In this document: piece after piece, positions 24,261-33,483 of the stretch
How positions within the stretch are numbered: position 1 is the first letter of the stretch
How the letters are laid out: each line of letters opens with the position of its first letter
Origin: Clostridiaceae bacterium
GTDB taxonomy: Bacteria > Bacillota > Clostridia > Lachnospirales > Lachnospiraceae
Assembly (NCBI GenBank): GCA_018378255.1
Contig: JAGZXV010000019.1
Coordinates: forward strand, 1 to 45,105
Direction of reading: 5' to 3'
DNA: 45,105 nt
Translations under genes and position numbers: made by a program
The notes under the pieces: model-generated
Told to the model about the DNA's origin: nothing
What the model saw: only the letters and a program-made list of their open reading frames with translations
Database searches by the model: none

Positions 24261-24433
24261 GCCTTAAAAACATCAGAATTGATTGAAATAAAGATATCGT
24301 ACAAGAAATTTTGAGCTTTCAATAGTAAAATGGTGTCAGCGCGCCAATCTGCCAACACAAATGGAAAAGGTGGAATAGGAATCAATGCAGTTTCCGCCTT
24401 CTTTGGCGCAATAAAGCTTTAAAATGGAGGAAA

Positions 24434-24859
24434 ATGATGGAATTACAAAATGAAAAATGCGTCATGATTATCGATGAAAATCTGCCTTTAGGGATTATTG
24501 CAAATACTGCCGCAATCATGGGAATCACTCTGGGGAAAAAGATGCCGGGTGTGGTGGGAGACGATGTCAGGGATAAGGACGGAAATGAGCATTTGGGCAT
24601 TGTAGCACTTCCGGTGCCCATTTTAAAAGGAACAGCCGGATTGATAAGAGAAATCCGCGAAAAATTATATGAACCGGCTTACTCAGACCTGATGGTAGTA
24701 GATTTTTCGGAACTGGCTCAGGGATGCAACGTATATGAAGAATTTATGGATAAAATGCAGTTAACAGATGAACAGGAACTTAAGTATCTGGGCGTTGCGA
24801 TTTGCGGGGCTAAGAAAAAGGTCAATAAACTGACAGGAAGCATGCCGCTGTTGAGATGA
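24434..24859 (+). CDS. DUF2000 family protein
   Basis: A 141-residue protein matching the DUF2000 family: CVMIIDENLPLGIIANTAAIMGITLGKKMPGVVGDDV at the start, GIVALPVPILKGT in the middle, and the C-terminal GVAICGAKKKVNKLTGSMPLLR. Members resemble peptidyl-tRNA hydrolase II in fold prediction; function is unknown. GGAGG precedes two in-frame ATG codons (24434, 24437). An 8-bp perfect stem straddles the stop codon. It has its own 170-bp upstream region after the terminator at 24260. Confidence 0.85.
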   Translation: MMELQNEKCVMIIDENLPLGIIANTAAIMGITLGKKMPGVVGDDVRDKDGNEHLGIVALPVPILKGTAGLIREIREKLYEPAYSDLMVVDFSELAQGCNVYEEFMDKMQLTDEQELKYLGVAICGAKKKVNKLTGSMPLLR

Positions 24860-24867
24860 CGGCATGC
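24840..24867 (+). terminator. Stem across the DUF2000 stop codon
   Basis: GCATGCCG (24840-24847) and CGGCATGC (24860-24867), extended by GGA/TCC with one mismatch. The stop codon lies in the loop. The T-run is missing, so this could be an mRNA end-protecting stem instead. Confidence 0.4.
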
Positions 24868-24904
24868 CTCCGAAAAAGGATAACATGATTGTTTTATAGA
24901 TTTA

Positions 24905-24935
24905 CCTGAGTATCATGAAGCTTTTGGATCTCAGG
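24905..24935 (-). terminator. Stem downstream of the GH120-like gene
   Basis: CCTGAG (24905-24910) pairs with CTCAGG (24930-24935), extended by ATC/GAT around one bulge. It sits just past the stop codon of the minus-strand glycosidase gene. The following T-content is low, so this is a weak candidate terminator. Confidence 0.3.
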
Positions 24936-24942
24936 ATTCCGA

Positions 24943-26907
24943 TTAAAATTTAGCCACCTTTATCCTGTTAATTCCCGGCACAATTCCCTCAAACGGGCCA
25001 ACCGTCATCTTTCCTGCCGGCCGGTTATTGCCGAAGAAATCCTGTTCAATACATAACGGCGTGCCGTCCGGCTGTTCAAACGGCAGTTCCGGTTCAAAGG
25101 CGATGCCTAAAACATCGGTGGTAACGGTTATCGTTTCCACCTGTGCCGGCTTGTCCCCGAAATCGAATTCCAGATAAACGCCGTCCTCTTCGGTAACCAC
25201 GTTCACTTCCGGTTTGATATCTGCGAATGCAAGGGTGCCCGGTTCCTTTTTAAAAGGCTGTGCATCGTGAAAATAGAGGTTGGAGCCGCAGTACATCGGT
25301 AGTCTGGCATCTGCAAATTCGTCTACTGAGTGAAGGTTTTCATACCATTTTTCATCGTCAGCAGGGCATTCATTGTAAAGTGCAAGACCTCTTGGAACGC
25401 TGCCGTCCAGCAGCCCCATCGCATCTCTCTGGATCCAAACGCTGGTATCCGCATACTGTTCCTTTTCTTTGTTCACGTCCTGGGTTCCGGTAAAGATATT
25501 GTTATAGAACCGGTTATCTCCTCCGATAATGGTCATAAAGCCATGAACCCCTGTTTCATGTGCGTAGTGATAAGGAGTGAAACGGTTTGTCACCCGTTCC
25601 CAAGTGATAAATCCCCCGAACAGGTTATGTATATATGCGCCGCCCTGGGACAAATCTTTCACATTTTTCATGGAAAGCATGACGTTGTTGTCCACCGTAT
25701 AGGGGCCGTGGCTCACTTCCACGAATAAATCTTCCGTATCATTGTCATAGAGCAGGTTTCCGGTGATTCTGGTGCCCTGTGCCTGCCAATCCATCCAGAG
25801 CCCCCGGTCACAGTTGTGGATATGATTGTTCCTGATGATGCAGTCCAAAGAAGCATGGAGTTTGATTCCGGCCACTTCTGCGCCGTTAAACATCCTCTTG
25901 TGATGGATGTTGTAAATGTGGTTATTATAAATCTGGCTGAACACTTCGCCTAAATGGCCGCAGATTCCGGTCTGTTCGCAGTCATGGATCACATTGCCCC
26001 GCACGATGTGGGAGCCGATGGTTTCTTTGCTCCATCCCATATGTAAAGCGTTCATGATTACGTCCCGTTCCCTCTGGGTTCCCTGTTTGGTGCCTGCTAA
26101 AACCCATTCATTGTGCCCGGTTTCGATTTCTTTTCCAAGGCTGATGCCAGAGTTTTTGGCATTGCTGATTTCATTGTATTCGATGATCCAGCCTTTGCTC
26201 CAGTGAGGGCCGATCAGTCCTTCCTGAAGGGCGGTAGGAGGAGCCCAGTTAGGCGCCGCCATAGTCAGATGGAAGCCGCGGACCGTAATATAGTTGATTC
26301 CGGTCTGCTCCGGCCAGAAACAGAATTTTCGCACATTGATTTCAATCTTGTTCTCAGACGGATCGAATTCACCGAAGTTGGCATAGATGGTGGTGTTTTC
26401 TTCATCCGTTTCACAGTACCATGTGTGCAGGGACCATTCCTGTTCCCTGGCATTTTTAAATGGGACAGGATTTGTCACCCCGTCCAGGGAAGCCGCTTCA
26501 AACATGGATCTTCCGTTAATATAAACTTCTCCCAGATGATAGCATCTGTCCAGACTTTCAAACCAGTCGCCCCATACCACCTCTTTATAAGGGTTAAAAT
26601 CCCCGAAAAATGAATTGGGCAGAACTGCCTTGTAAACCGCTCCCTCTGTCTTTTCCCAGTTGGTAATCACTTCTCCGCCGGAAATTACCACGGTTTCCCC
26701 CGGAGCCGCTTCATAGGTAATCCTTTCACTGTCGCTGTTCCCGCCCCGTTTTGGGTTTACATATTCCCGGTAAATGCCCTCGTGCACGGTGATCACATCG
26801 CCTGCGGACGCTAAGTCTGCGGCATGCTGGATCGTTTTAAAAGGGCGGGTTATGGTGCCTGCATAGGTGTCGCACCCGTTTTTAGAAACATGAAAATGGT
26901 TTGCCAT
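24943..26907 (-). CDS. GH120-type beta-xylosidase (right-handed beta-helix)
   Basis: A 654-residue protein without a signal peptide, so cytoplasmic. From the start (HFHVSKNGCDTYAGTITRPF) through LPNSFFGDFNPYKE, WAPPTA-x-QEGLIGPHWSKGWIIE, GHLGEVFSQIYNNHIYNI and AGIKLHA it follows the pattern I recall for the GH120 beta-xylosidase XylC of Thermoanaerobacterium. The likely nucleophile is Asp373 in LWMDWQAQGTR; acid/base candidates are Glu344 (EVAGIKLHA) and Glu397 (VEVSHGPY). It releases xylose, or a related sugar, from short oligosaccharides, probably those brought in by the ABC transporter at 30296-33405. AGGAGG precedes the ATG. It lies 88 bp downstream of yesN-like on the same strand. Confidence 0.88.
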   Translation of the reverse strand: MANHFHVSKNGCDTYAGTITRPFKTIQHAADLASAGDVITVHEGIYREYVNPKRGGNSDSERITYEAAPGETVVISGGEVITNWEKTEGAVYKAVLPNSFFGDFNPYKEVVWGDWFESLDRCYHLGEVYINGRSMFEAASLDGVTNPVPFKNAREQEWSLHTWYCETDEENTTIYANFGEFDPSENKIEINVRKFCFWPEQTGINYITVRGFHLTMAAPNWAPPTALQEGLIGPHWSKGWIIEYNEISNAKNSGISLGKEIETGHNEWVLAGTKQGTQRERDVIMNALHMGWSKETIGSHIVRGNVIHDCEQTGICGHLGEVFSQIYNNHIYNIHHKRMFNGAEVAGIKLHASLDCIIRNNHIHNCDRGLWMDWQAQGTRITGNLLYDNDTEDLFVEVSHGPYTVDNNVMLSMKNVKDLSQGGAYIHNLFGGFITWERVTNRFTPYHYAHETGVHGFMTIIGGDNRFYNNIFTGTQDVNKEKEQYADTSVWIQRDAMGLLDGSVPRGLALYNECPADDEKWYENLHSVDEFADARLPMYCGSNLYFHDAQPFKKEPGTLAFADIKPEVNVVTEEDGVYLEFDFGDKPAQVETITVTTDVLGIAFEPELPFEQPDGTPLCIEQDFFGNNRPAGKMTVGPFEGIVPGINRIKVAKF

Positions 26908-26995
26908 AAATAAACCTCCTGATCTATATAGTTTTTATATTGCCACCCCCCTATTGTACCTTGAAACCGGTGTATTTAACAATAGAAAATTCAGG

Positions 26996-28372
26996 TTAAA
27001 TACCACTTTTCCGGTACTCGCTGGGGGTGATGCCTTCCGCCTTTTTGAAAGAACGGATGAAAAAACTGGTGTTGTTGTATCCGATGGAAATGCCGATTTC
27101 CCGAATGGTCATTTTTGTCTCCAAAAGGAGCCGTTTTCCCTCTTTCATGCGCAGGCTTGTCAGGTAGCTGACAAAATTGCAGCCGGCCTTCTGTTTAAAC
27201 AGGGTGGAAATGTAATTGGGAGACAATCCGAACACGCAGGACAGCCCGGAAAGGCTTAAATCTTCTTTGTAATGTTCCCGGACATAGGAAAGGATTTCGT
27301 CGTGAACCGAATCTTTGGAAGAGGGCTGCATCATGGTTGCGGACAGGAACATGAGCTGTTTTTCCAAGGTTTCTAAGGAACATTCTTTCAGTTTATATGC
27401 ATTCTTTAAAAATCCGAGCATATTTCTCACTGCCGCAGGGGATTTTAAAGCGGCCTTTGGAAGATGTCTAACCAGGTAATCACAGGAAAGGGTGAATTCC
27501 ACGTAATTGTGTCCGGTTAAGGCCTGCAGACCGGTATTGCATCTGCGGCAGAGCTCGAGAAGTCCGGCAGGCAGTTCGGGCGGCTTTTGAAAACTGCGGT
27601 ACAGGCTGCGGGGGGTGAAAACCGGGCGTTCTGTTTTAATGGTGGTCATGCGTTGATACTCCTCTTTCCAGTCCAGGCTGCTGCACAGCTCTTTTCCTTC
27701 AATGACGGTATGTCTGCCTGCACAACGGTGAACCAGCTCTGACAGATAGTTCTTATAATAGTCCGGATATTCCGGCGTTTCAAAGAGAAAGAGAAAGGTT
27801 CCGTTTTCCTCTTTAAACGGTATGATTATAATTTTATCATTGTCCTCTGCCATGAGTTCGGATGTGGATAGAAACTCACCGTATATGTCATTGGTAAGCA
27901 AAACGGGATGGCATGGAACCGGAAAGGTGATGAGGGAATCCGTAAAGGTGAAAAGCGCTGTGGTGCACAGCATCAGGTCCTTTAAAAGAAGGGCCTTTTC
28001 CTGTTCCAGACAGGAGATTGTCTTTTCCAGAATTTCTTCAATTACTATGGGTTTTACCGGCTTTAAGATATAATCACAGACGCCTAAGCGGATGGCCTCC
28101 TGTGCATATTTGAAATCGTCAAACCCCGATAAAATATAATATTTCGTATATGGAGACAGGAGCTGGGCCTGGCGGATCGCAGAAAGCCCGTCCATGGCCG
28201 GCATACGGATGTCCACCAGAGCCAGATCGAGGCGGCCTGATTTTACGGCATCCAGCATCATAAGACCATTGGAGGCTTCGGTAATATCCTCCTTTTGGAT
28301 GCCCAGGTTCACAAGAAAAAGGCGGATGGACTGGCGAACGAGGGCTTCGTCATCGGCGATTAAAATTTTCAT
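26996..28372 (-). CDS. YesN-type AraC response regulator
   Basis: A 458-residue two-component regulator. The receiver domain has Asp7-Asp8, phospho-acceptor Asp54 (ALVDIRMPAMDG) and Lys104 (YILKPVKP). A long middle region follows. The last 100 residues are an AraC/XylS double helix-turn-helix (LSLSGLSCVFGLSPNYISTLFKQ, then IREIGISIGYNNTSFFIRSFKKAEGITPSEYRK). It pairs with the sensor kinase upstream, whose TGA overlaps its ATG by 4 bp. The ATG at 28372 is chosen because GGAGG precedes it. It probably activates the divergent ABC operon and the glycosidase gene. Confidence 0.93.
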   Translation of the reverse strand: MKILIADDEALVRQSIRLFLVNLGIQKEDITEASNGLMMLDAVKSGRLDLALVDIRMPAMDGLSAIRQAQLLSPYTKYYILSGFDDFKYAQEAIRLGVCDYILKPVKPIVIEEILEKTISCLEQEKALLLKDLMLCTTALFTFTDSLITFPVPCHPVLLTNDIYGEFLSTSELMAEDNDKIIIIPFKEENGTFLFLFETPEYPDYYKNYLSELVHRCAGRHTVIEGKELCSSLDWKEEYQRMTTIKTERPVFTPRSLYRSFQKPPELPAGLLELCRRCNTGLQALTGHNYVEFTLSCDYLVRHLPKAALKSPAAVRNMLGFLKNAYKLKECSLETLEKQLMFLSATMMQPSSKDSVHDEILSYVREHYKEDLSLSGLSCVFGLSPNYISTLFKQKAGCNFVSYLTSLRMKEGKRLLLETKMTIREIGISIGYNNTSFFIRSFKKAEGITPSEYRKSGI

Positions 28373-30096
28373 AATGGTTCCTCCAGACTGTTTTTGCATA
28401 AGAAGATGGCAGTGCGGGTTCCCTTTCCTTTGGCGCTTTCCATCTCAAACCTGCTTTGGGCGCTGAAAAACTGAAGGCGCTCTTTGACATTTGCCAGACC
28501 GATACTGTTTTGAATCTCTTCGACTGAACATCCTACCCCGTTATCTGAAATTGTGATTACCAGGTATTCCTCTGCCGAGCTGACATCAATATCAATATGG
28601 CAGGGGTGTTCACAGGGTTCAATCCCATGGAGAATGGAATTTTCCACTATGGGCTGAAGCAGGAGCTTGGGAATCCGGTATGGTAAAACCGGTGTGTTCA
28701 GGCGGATTTCATAGGTGAGGCGGTCACTGAAGCGAAGCTTTTGAAGGGCGCAGTAATCTTCTATAAATTCCAATTCCATTGAAAGGCTGACTAAGGATGG
28801 GGCTTTTAAAACATAGCGCAGCATATCGGATAGTTCATAGAGGGCATTTTCCAGGGAATCCCGCTGGCCCACCTGGTTCAGGGCTATGAAATTATTCAGT
28901 GTGTTAAAGAGAAAATGAGGCTGTATCTGAGACTGAAGGGCATGGAATTCTATGTTTTTCTGCTGTATGGTCATCAAATATTCTTTTTGGATGTTATTCT
29001 TTAGCTGGATCACGGTCTGGTTGAGGGAATCTCCCAATTCATCCAGCTCCGTATTGGAAACGTAACGGTATCGTTTGCTGAAATCTTTATTCTGTATGGC
29101 AAGAAAGATAGATTTCATGCTGTCGATGGCCTGGACCATTTTTCTGGAAACCGTAACATAGGATAGGGCGGCTGTGATTACGCCGACCAGGTAAAGCAGC
29201 AGGGCGGCCAGGTAAACGATGCTGGTCCGGGACCGGAGTTGGGCATTGGAAAGCAGGATGGTGATGTTCCAGGGGTAATCCTTTACCGGATAAGAATATG
29301 TTTTATAAATCCCGTCTTCCAGGGTGACGCCGGTTTCAGGAAGATCACGGCTAAGGGTGTTTTGGTCCTGGGCATTTAGCGGGGAGTTCGTATAGATGAT
29401 CTGCTGGTTTTCATCTTTTATGATGATTTTGGAATCCACATGGAATTTAAATTCATTGAAAATGCGGTCAAACAGGGAGGTGTTGATGTCGAATTTGATC
29501 ACACATAAAGGCTCTCTGGTATTCAGCACCATAATGGAACGGACCAGGGAGATGACAGGCGAATCACAGGGACTGATATAATCCGGTGTGTGGGGACCTA
29601 AAATGATGCAGCGGCCGTTGGCCTCAATTGCGTTTTTGTACCATGGCTGGGCGGAATAATCATATGGCTGGACCAGCGTCTTTTGATCCGTATTGATGGT
29701 AGTGTAGTACAGGCACCGGCTCCCTTCGACAATAAAGATCCCATTGGTGTCAGCCCGGTTATAGCGGACAAAACTCATGTTGGAATCCAGGTTCCTGCGC
29801 AGTGAAATTTCATCCAGAACATTTTCATAAGGATGATCCAGGGACAAGTTTTTCAGGTAATAATACATTTCATCATTGTAATAGGGCAAAAGGGTGATCT
29901 GCTGTAATTCATCCAGATAGGTGCTGATGCTGCTGATCATGGAATCCACGGTGGCATTCAATAGAATATGGATGTCTTTGTTGTAATTTCTGGAATAGGT
30001 ATTGGCGATCACCGTTGTAACCAGCATGAAGGGAATTAAAGTGCTGGTTAAAAAGTTTTTCAAAAGCTGAAATGAAAATGATTTGTTTTTTGACAT
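28369..30096 (-). CDS. YesM-type sensor histidine kinase
   Basis: A 575-residue membrane kinase. One span near 11-32 and another near 292-314 flank an extracytoplasmic dCache-like sensor domain (YDYSAQPWYKNAIEANG is typical). HAMP follows, then the His_kinase domain with QIQPHFLFNTLNN (His394) and the HATPase with LLLQPIVENSILHG and ISDNGVGCS. The ATG at 30096 is preferred: AAAGGA lies upstream, whereas the longer frame would have an unlikely N-terminus. It senses an outside sugar or related signal, partner of the YesN-like regulator. A 21-bp palindrome sits 14 bp upstream of the start. Confidence 0.93.
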   Translation of the reverse strand: MSKNKSFSFQLLKNFLTSTLIPFMLVTTVIANTYSRNYNKDIHILLNATVDSMISSISTYLDELQQITLLPYYNDEMYYYLKNLSLDHPYENVLDEISLRRNLDSNMSFVRYNRADTNGIFIVEGSRCLYYTTINTDQKTLVQPYDYSAQPWYKNAIEANGRCIILGPHTPDYISPCDSPVISLVRSIMVLNTREPLCVIKFDINTSLFDRIFNEFKFHVDSKIIIKDENQQIIYTNSPLNAQDQNTLSRDLPETGVTLEDGIYKTYSYPVKDYPWNITILLSNAQLRSRTSIVYLAALLLYLVGVITAALSYVTVSRKMVQAIDSMKSIFLAIQNKDFSKRYRYVSNTELDELGDSLNQTVIQLKNNIQKEYLMTIQQKNIEFHALQSQIQPHFLFNTLNNFIALNQVGQRDSLENALYELSDMLRYVLKAPSLVSLSMELEFIEDYCALQKLRFSDRLTYEIRLNTPVLPYRIPKLLLQPIVENSILHGIEPCEHPCHIDIDVSSAEEYLVITISDNGVGCSVEEIQNSIGLANVKERLQFFSAQSRFEMESAKGKGTRTAIFLCKNSLEEPL

Positions 30097-30109
30097 CTGC
30101 CCATCCTTT

Positions 30110-30130
30110 CGTAATAAATGCTTTATTACG
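30110..30130. promoter_or_regulatory. Perfect palindrome before the sensor kinase gene
   Basis: CGTAATAAA-TGC-TTTATTACG: 9-bp perfect arms, between a minus-strand AT-rich -10-like region (TATTATAAAG, near 30140) and the kinase ribosome binding site. It is a candidate operator or 5' leader stem in the divergent yesM/ABC region. Confidence 0.5.
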
Positions 30131-30295
30131 GTATCTACTTTATAATATAATGCAGCGGATTCCAAAAAGCAAAGCTTTGGGGGAACCAGGACTAAAATGA
30201 GAAGATAGTGCAACGGAATCGTAAGAATGAGTTATATGAGAACATAAGATTCAGATTTATAATAAAATTATCAAACAATACGAGGAGGAGAGGAT

Positions 30296-31672
30296 ATGAG
30301 AAAGAAAATGAAAACCTGTGTTTTCGCGGGAATTGCAGCAGCTTTGGTATTGGGGATGACAGGCTGCCGGAGCCAGGCCGGACAACCGAAAGAGGCCGCG
30401 CCGGAAGGAACAACAGGAGCCGTGACGGAAGGAAAGGCGGAAAACGCCGGAGATAAGAAGGAAAGCGATGCCGGAAAAGGGGAAAGCAAAGCGGAGGCAA
30501 AACCGGAACTGAAGGGAGAACTGGAAATTGTGACCAATGCCAACGAGGAGACATTTAAGGCGGTCAACCAGGTGCTTCAGAACTTCATGGAAGAGAATCC
30601 GGGGGTTAAAATCAGCTATACGACACAGGGATCGGATTATGAACAGCTCATGAAGGCCAGAATGGCGTCCAATGATCTGCCGGATATCTTCGCTACCCAC
30701 GGATGGTCGGTGAAGCGGTACAGCGAGTATTTGAGGCCGTTAAACGACCAGCCGTGGTATGGGTCCATCGAACCCTCATTTATGGGCAATATTGAAAATG
30801 AAAACAGTGAGATATTTGTGCTTCCGCTCAACATGGATGTGGCTGGGATGGTCTATAATAAAAGCCTGCTGGAAGAATTGGGGGTCCCGGTTCCTGCTAC
30901 CTGGGAGGAGTTTTTATCCATCTGTGAAATGGGCAAAGAAAAAGGGTATACAGGAGTTTTTATGGCAGGCAAGGACAACCGTCAGCCGGCGGCTCTGATG
31001 AACATTTCCGCGCAGACATTTATAGCCGGCTGTACGGATAAAAATTATACGGCGCAGCTTTTGGACGGCACGTTTGACTGGAACAACTGGGCGCCCATAT
31101 CTCAGTTTCTGGTGGATTTAAAAGCTGCCGGATACTTAAATGTGGACTGTGTCACCTGTGATCCTATCGACATACCGGCCAGGCTGTCTGAGAATAACGT
31201 GCTGTTTCTCATCACATCTGATCCCTCCCTGATCCGTGTTGTGTCGGAATTAAACCCTGACGCCCGGTATGGACTGGCTCCGGTACCTGCGCTGAACGAC
31301 AGCTATCGCCCGGTGTTTGCAGGCGGCGAGAGAGAGGCATATGGAATTAATAAGGATACAAAGCATGAGCAGCTCTGCCTGGAAGTGCTCAAATACATGG
31401 CAAAGCCGGAGAATATAAAGCTTGTCTGTGAAGCCAGCGGCAAACGCTCTGCGTTAAAAGATGTGAACCCGGATTTGGGAGCTGTGGCAGAAGACTATGC
31501 CGCATATGCGGACACAGAGATCTATCCCTCCTTTGACCGGGCCTATCTGCCGAACGGAATGTGGAGCACCATGAGGACTGTTGGTTCTGCCTTAATCGGG
31601 GAAGAGATGACGGTTGAAGAGAGTATAAAGACCATGGAAGCGGATTATAAGACCCTTCGTGAACAGAATTAG
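30296..31672 (+). CDS. ABC sugar transporter, solute-binding lipoprotein
   Basis: A 458-residue lipoprotein (lipobox GMTGC, Cys24), followed by a flexible Ala/Glu/Lys-rich linker to about residue 70 and a family 1 extracellular solute-binding domain (LEIVTNANEETFKAVNQVLQNF, FATHGWSVKRYSEYLRPLND, LPLNMDVAGMVYNKSLLEELG, PVPATWEEF). This is the CUT1 class that binds oligosaccharides. It is the first gene of an operon with two permeases, a phosphodiesterase and a sulfatase. AGGAGG precedes the ATG. It is divergent from yesM-like. Confidence 0.94.
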   Translation: MRKKMKTCVFAGIAAALVLGMTGCRSQAGQPKEAAPEGTTGAVTEGKAENAGDKKESDAGKGESKAEAKPELKGELEIVTNANEETFKAVNQVLQNFMEENPGVKISYTTQGSDYEQLMKARMASNDLPDIFATHGWSVKRYSEYLRPLNDQPWYGSIEPSFMGNIENENSEIFVLPLNMDVAGMVYNKSLLEELGVPVPATWEEFLSICEMGKEKGYTGVFMAGKDNRQPAALMNISAQTFIAGCTDKNYTAQLLDGTFDWNNWAPISQFLVDLKAAGYLNVDCVTCDPIDIPARLSENNVLFLITSDPSLIRVVSELNPDARYGLAPVPALNDSYRPVFAGGEREAYGINKDTKHEQLCLEVLKYMAKPENIKLVCEASGKRSALKDVNPDLGAVAEDYAAYADTEIYPSFDRAYLPNGMWSTMRTVGSALIGEEMTVEESIKTMEADYKTLREQN

Positions 31673-31711
31673 ACGGAGTGAGGATTTTTCCGCTCTGGAA
31701 TGGAGGTAGAA

Positions 31712-32587
31712 ATGAAACGGAGGAAAGACAGGTCCATTGATATCCTGTATCTGCCGGCCCTGGTTCTGCTGGTGATTTTTGTGATGTATCCGCTGTTGTC
31801 AGGGCTTCATATTTCATTCACCAACTGGAATGGATATTCGGCCAGATATAAATATGTGGGTTTTGCCAATTACGCAAAACTGGCAAATGACAAGATGTTT
31901 TTTACGGCGCTGAAAAACACGCTGATCTACGGGGTGGGAAGCACATCGATCCAGACGGTCGTGGGAATAACCTACGCCCTCCTGCTTCAGAAGAAATTCA
32001 GGGGGCAGACGCTGACACGGGTGATCGTTTACCTTCCGGCCATGATCGCATCCCTGATAATGGGGTATATTTCCTACTTTATGGTGCAGTATAACAACGG
32101 GGCCTTAAATGACATCATCATGCTTTTTGGAAAAGAGCCGGTGGACTGGATGGACAACGGACGGCGGGCGGTGTGGATCATCGTCATCATCAATGCTCTT
32201 CAGTTTGTGGGAAAGACCATGATTGTCATGATCGCAGGACTGCAGGGAATACCGGAATCCTATGAAGAAGCGGCAGCGATTGACGGAGCGGCCTATCTGC
32301 AGCGGCTGAGATATATCACTCTGCCCCTGCTCCTTCCTGCGATTACAACCAGCGTTGTGCTGAATCTGATTGGCGGCCTGAAGCTGTTTGGAATCATTCT
32401 GTCCACCACTTCAGGAGGGCCGGGATATTCCTCACATTCGCTATCCACACTGATCAATTATCTGTATTTCCAGAACCAGAATGCTGGGTATGCCACGACC
32501 GTAGGGCTTGTGCTCTTTGTGTTCATCATGATAATCGGTACGGTTGTCAGACGTTTCCTTGAAAAGAAGGTGGGGGATTTGAGTTGA
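31712..32587 (+). CDS. ABC sugar transporter permease 1 (MalF/UgpA type)
   Basis: A 291-residue permease with six membrane segments. The EAA-type loop for contact with the ATPase is ESYEEAAAIDGAAYLQRLRYITLPLL. The N-terminal LYLPALVLLVIFVMYPLLSGLHISFTNWNG is typical of this subunit. The ATG at 31712 follows GGAGG by 7 nt; the ATG at 31700 overlaps that site. Its TGA overlaps the TTG start of the next permease. Confidence 0.94.
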   Translation: MKRRKDRSIDILYLPALVLLVIFVMYPLLSGLHISFTNWNGYSARYKYVGFANYAKLANDKMFFTALKNTLIYGVGSTSIQTVVGITYALLLQKKFRGQTLTRVIVYLPAMIASLIMGYISYFMVQYNNGALNDIIMLFGKEPVDWMDNGRRAVWIIVIINALQFVGKTMIVMIAGLQGIPESYEEAAAIDGAAYLQRLRYITLPLLLPAITTSVVLNLIGGLKLFGIILSTTSGGPGYSSHSLSTLINYLYFQNQNAGYATTVGLVLFVFIMIIGTVVRRFLEKKVGDLS

Positions 32588-33405
32588 AAAGAGAACAGAA
32601 ACGGAACGTATTTAAAACGCTGGCGGCCATATTTATAATCGGATTACATATTTCCCCGTTTTATATCATGATCAATATGTCTTTAAAAGAGGCGGCGGAC
32701 CGGAGTTCCAGATGGATGCCCTCTTTAAGGCCTTATATCCGGAATTATGCTCAGGCGATGGAAGTGGGAAATCTGCTGCGCGCCATGGGAAATACCCTGT
32801 TTATCGTGCTGTGTTCCGTAGTCATCATCGTGGTTGTGGGAGCGATGGCGGCCTATCCGCTGTCACGGCACGCCACCAGGAAAAATAAAATCATTTTAAC
32901 TGTTGTGGTAGGGGTAATGATGGTGCCCCAGTTAAGTGTTTTGGTGCCTCTTTATAAGGAAATGGTAGCGTTAGGGGGGATTAACAGATATTGGGGGATT
33001 ATCGTCGTGTCCGCCACCTTCCACCTTCCGCTGGCCATCTATATGTATACAAATTTTATCGGGACAGTGCCAAAGGAACTGGATGACGCGGCGTTAATTG
33101 ACGGATGCAGCAGGCTGCAGGTATTTTTCAGGATCATACTGCCGAATTTAAAGGCGACCACCACCAGCATTGTCATATTGACCGGTGTGGGAATATGGAA
33201 TGATTATCAGTTCCAGCTTTATTTTCTGCAGAAACCAGCGCTTAGGACCATAACGCTGGCGATCACCACATTTTTCACCGATACAAAACAGGATATGGGA
33301 GCGGCGGCAGCAGCGGCATTCATCGTCGTGATGCCTCCGGTAATTATGTATATTCTGCTCCAAAAATATTTTGTAAAAGGGGCTATGGACAGTGCGGTGA
33401 AATAG
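32584..33405 (+). CDS. ABC sugar transporter permease 2 (MalG/UgpE type)
   Basis: A 273-residue permease with six membrane segments and the EAA-type loop PKELDDAALIDGCSRLQVFFRIILPNL. It begins at TTG 32584, overlapping the previous stop codon (TTGA), a sign of coupled translation. No ATPase gene follows; a shared MsmK/UgpC-type ATPase, such as that at 44045, probably energises the transporter. Confidence 0.94.
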   Translation: MKREQKRNVFKTLAAIFIIGLHISPFYIMINMSLKEAADRSSRWMPSLRPYIRNYAQAMEVGNLLRAMGNTLFIVLCSVVIIVVVGAMAAYPLSRHATRKNKIILTVVVGVMMVPQLSVLVPLYKEMVALGGINRYWGIIVVSATFHLPLAIYMYTNFIGTVPKELDDAALIDGCSRLQVFFRIILPNLKATTTSIVILTGVGIWNDYQFQLYFLQKPALRTITLAITTFFTDTKQDMGAAAAAAFIVVMPPVIMYILLQKYFVKGAMDSAVK

Positions 33406-33483
33406 CCCGGGCTGCAGAACGTTGTTAAAAATAGTGCGGATGACAGGATCGCTGAATGCGCCGGAAATGGAAATGAGTAAATT

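Noticed and set aside
24261..24433. Riboswitch before the DUF2000 gene
   Set aside because: Some short inverted segments are present (such as GTGTCAGC...GCCAACAC), but nothing matches a riboswitch core that I know.
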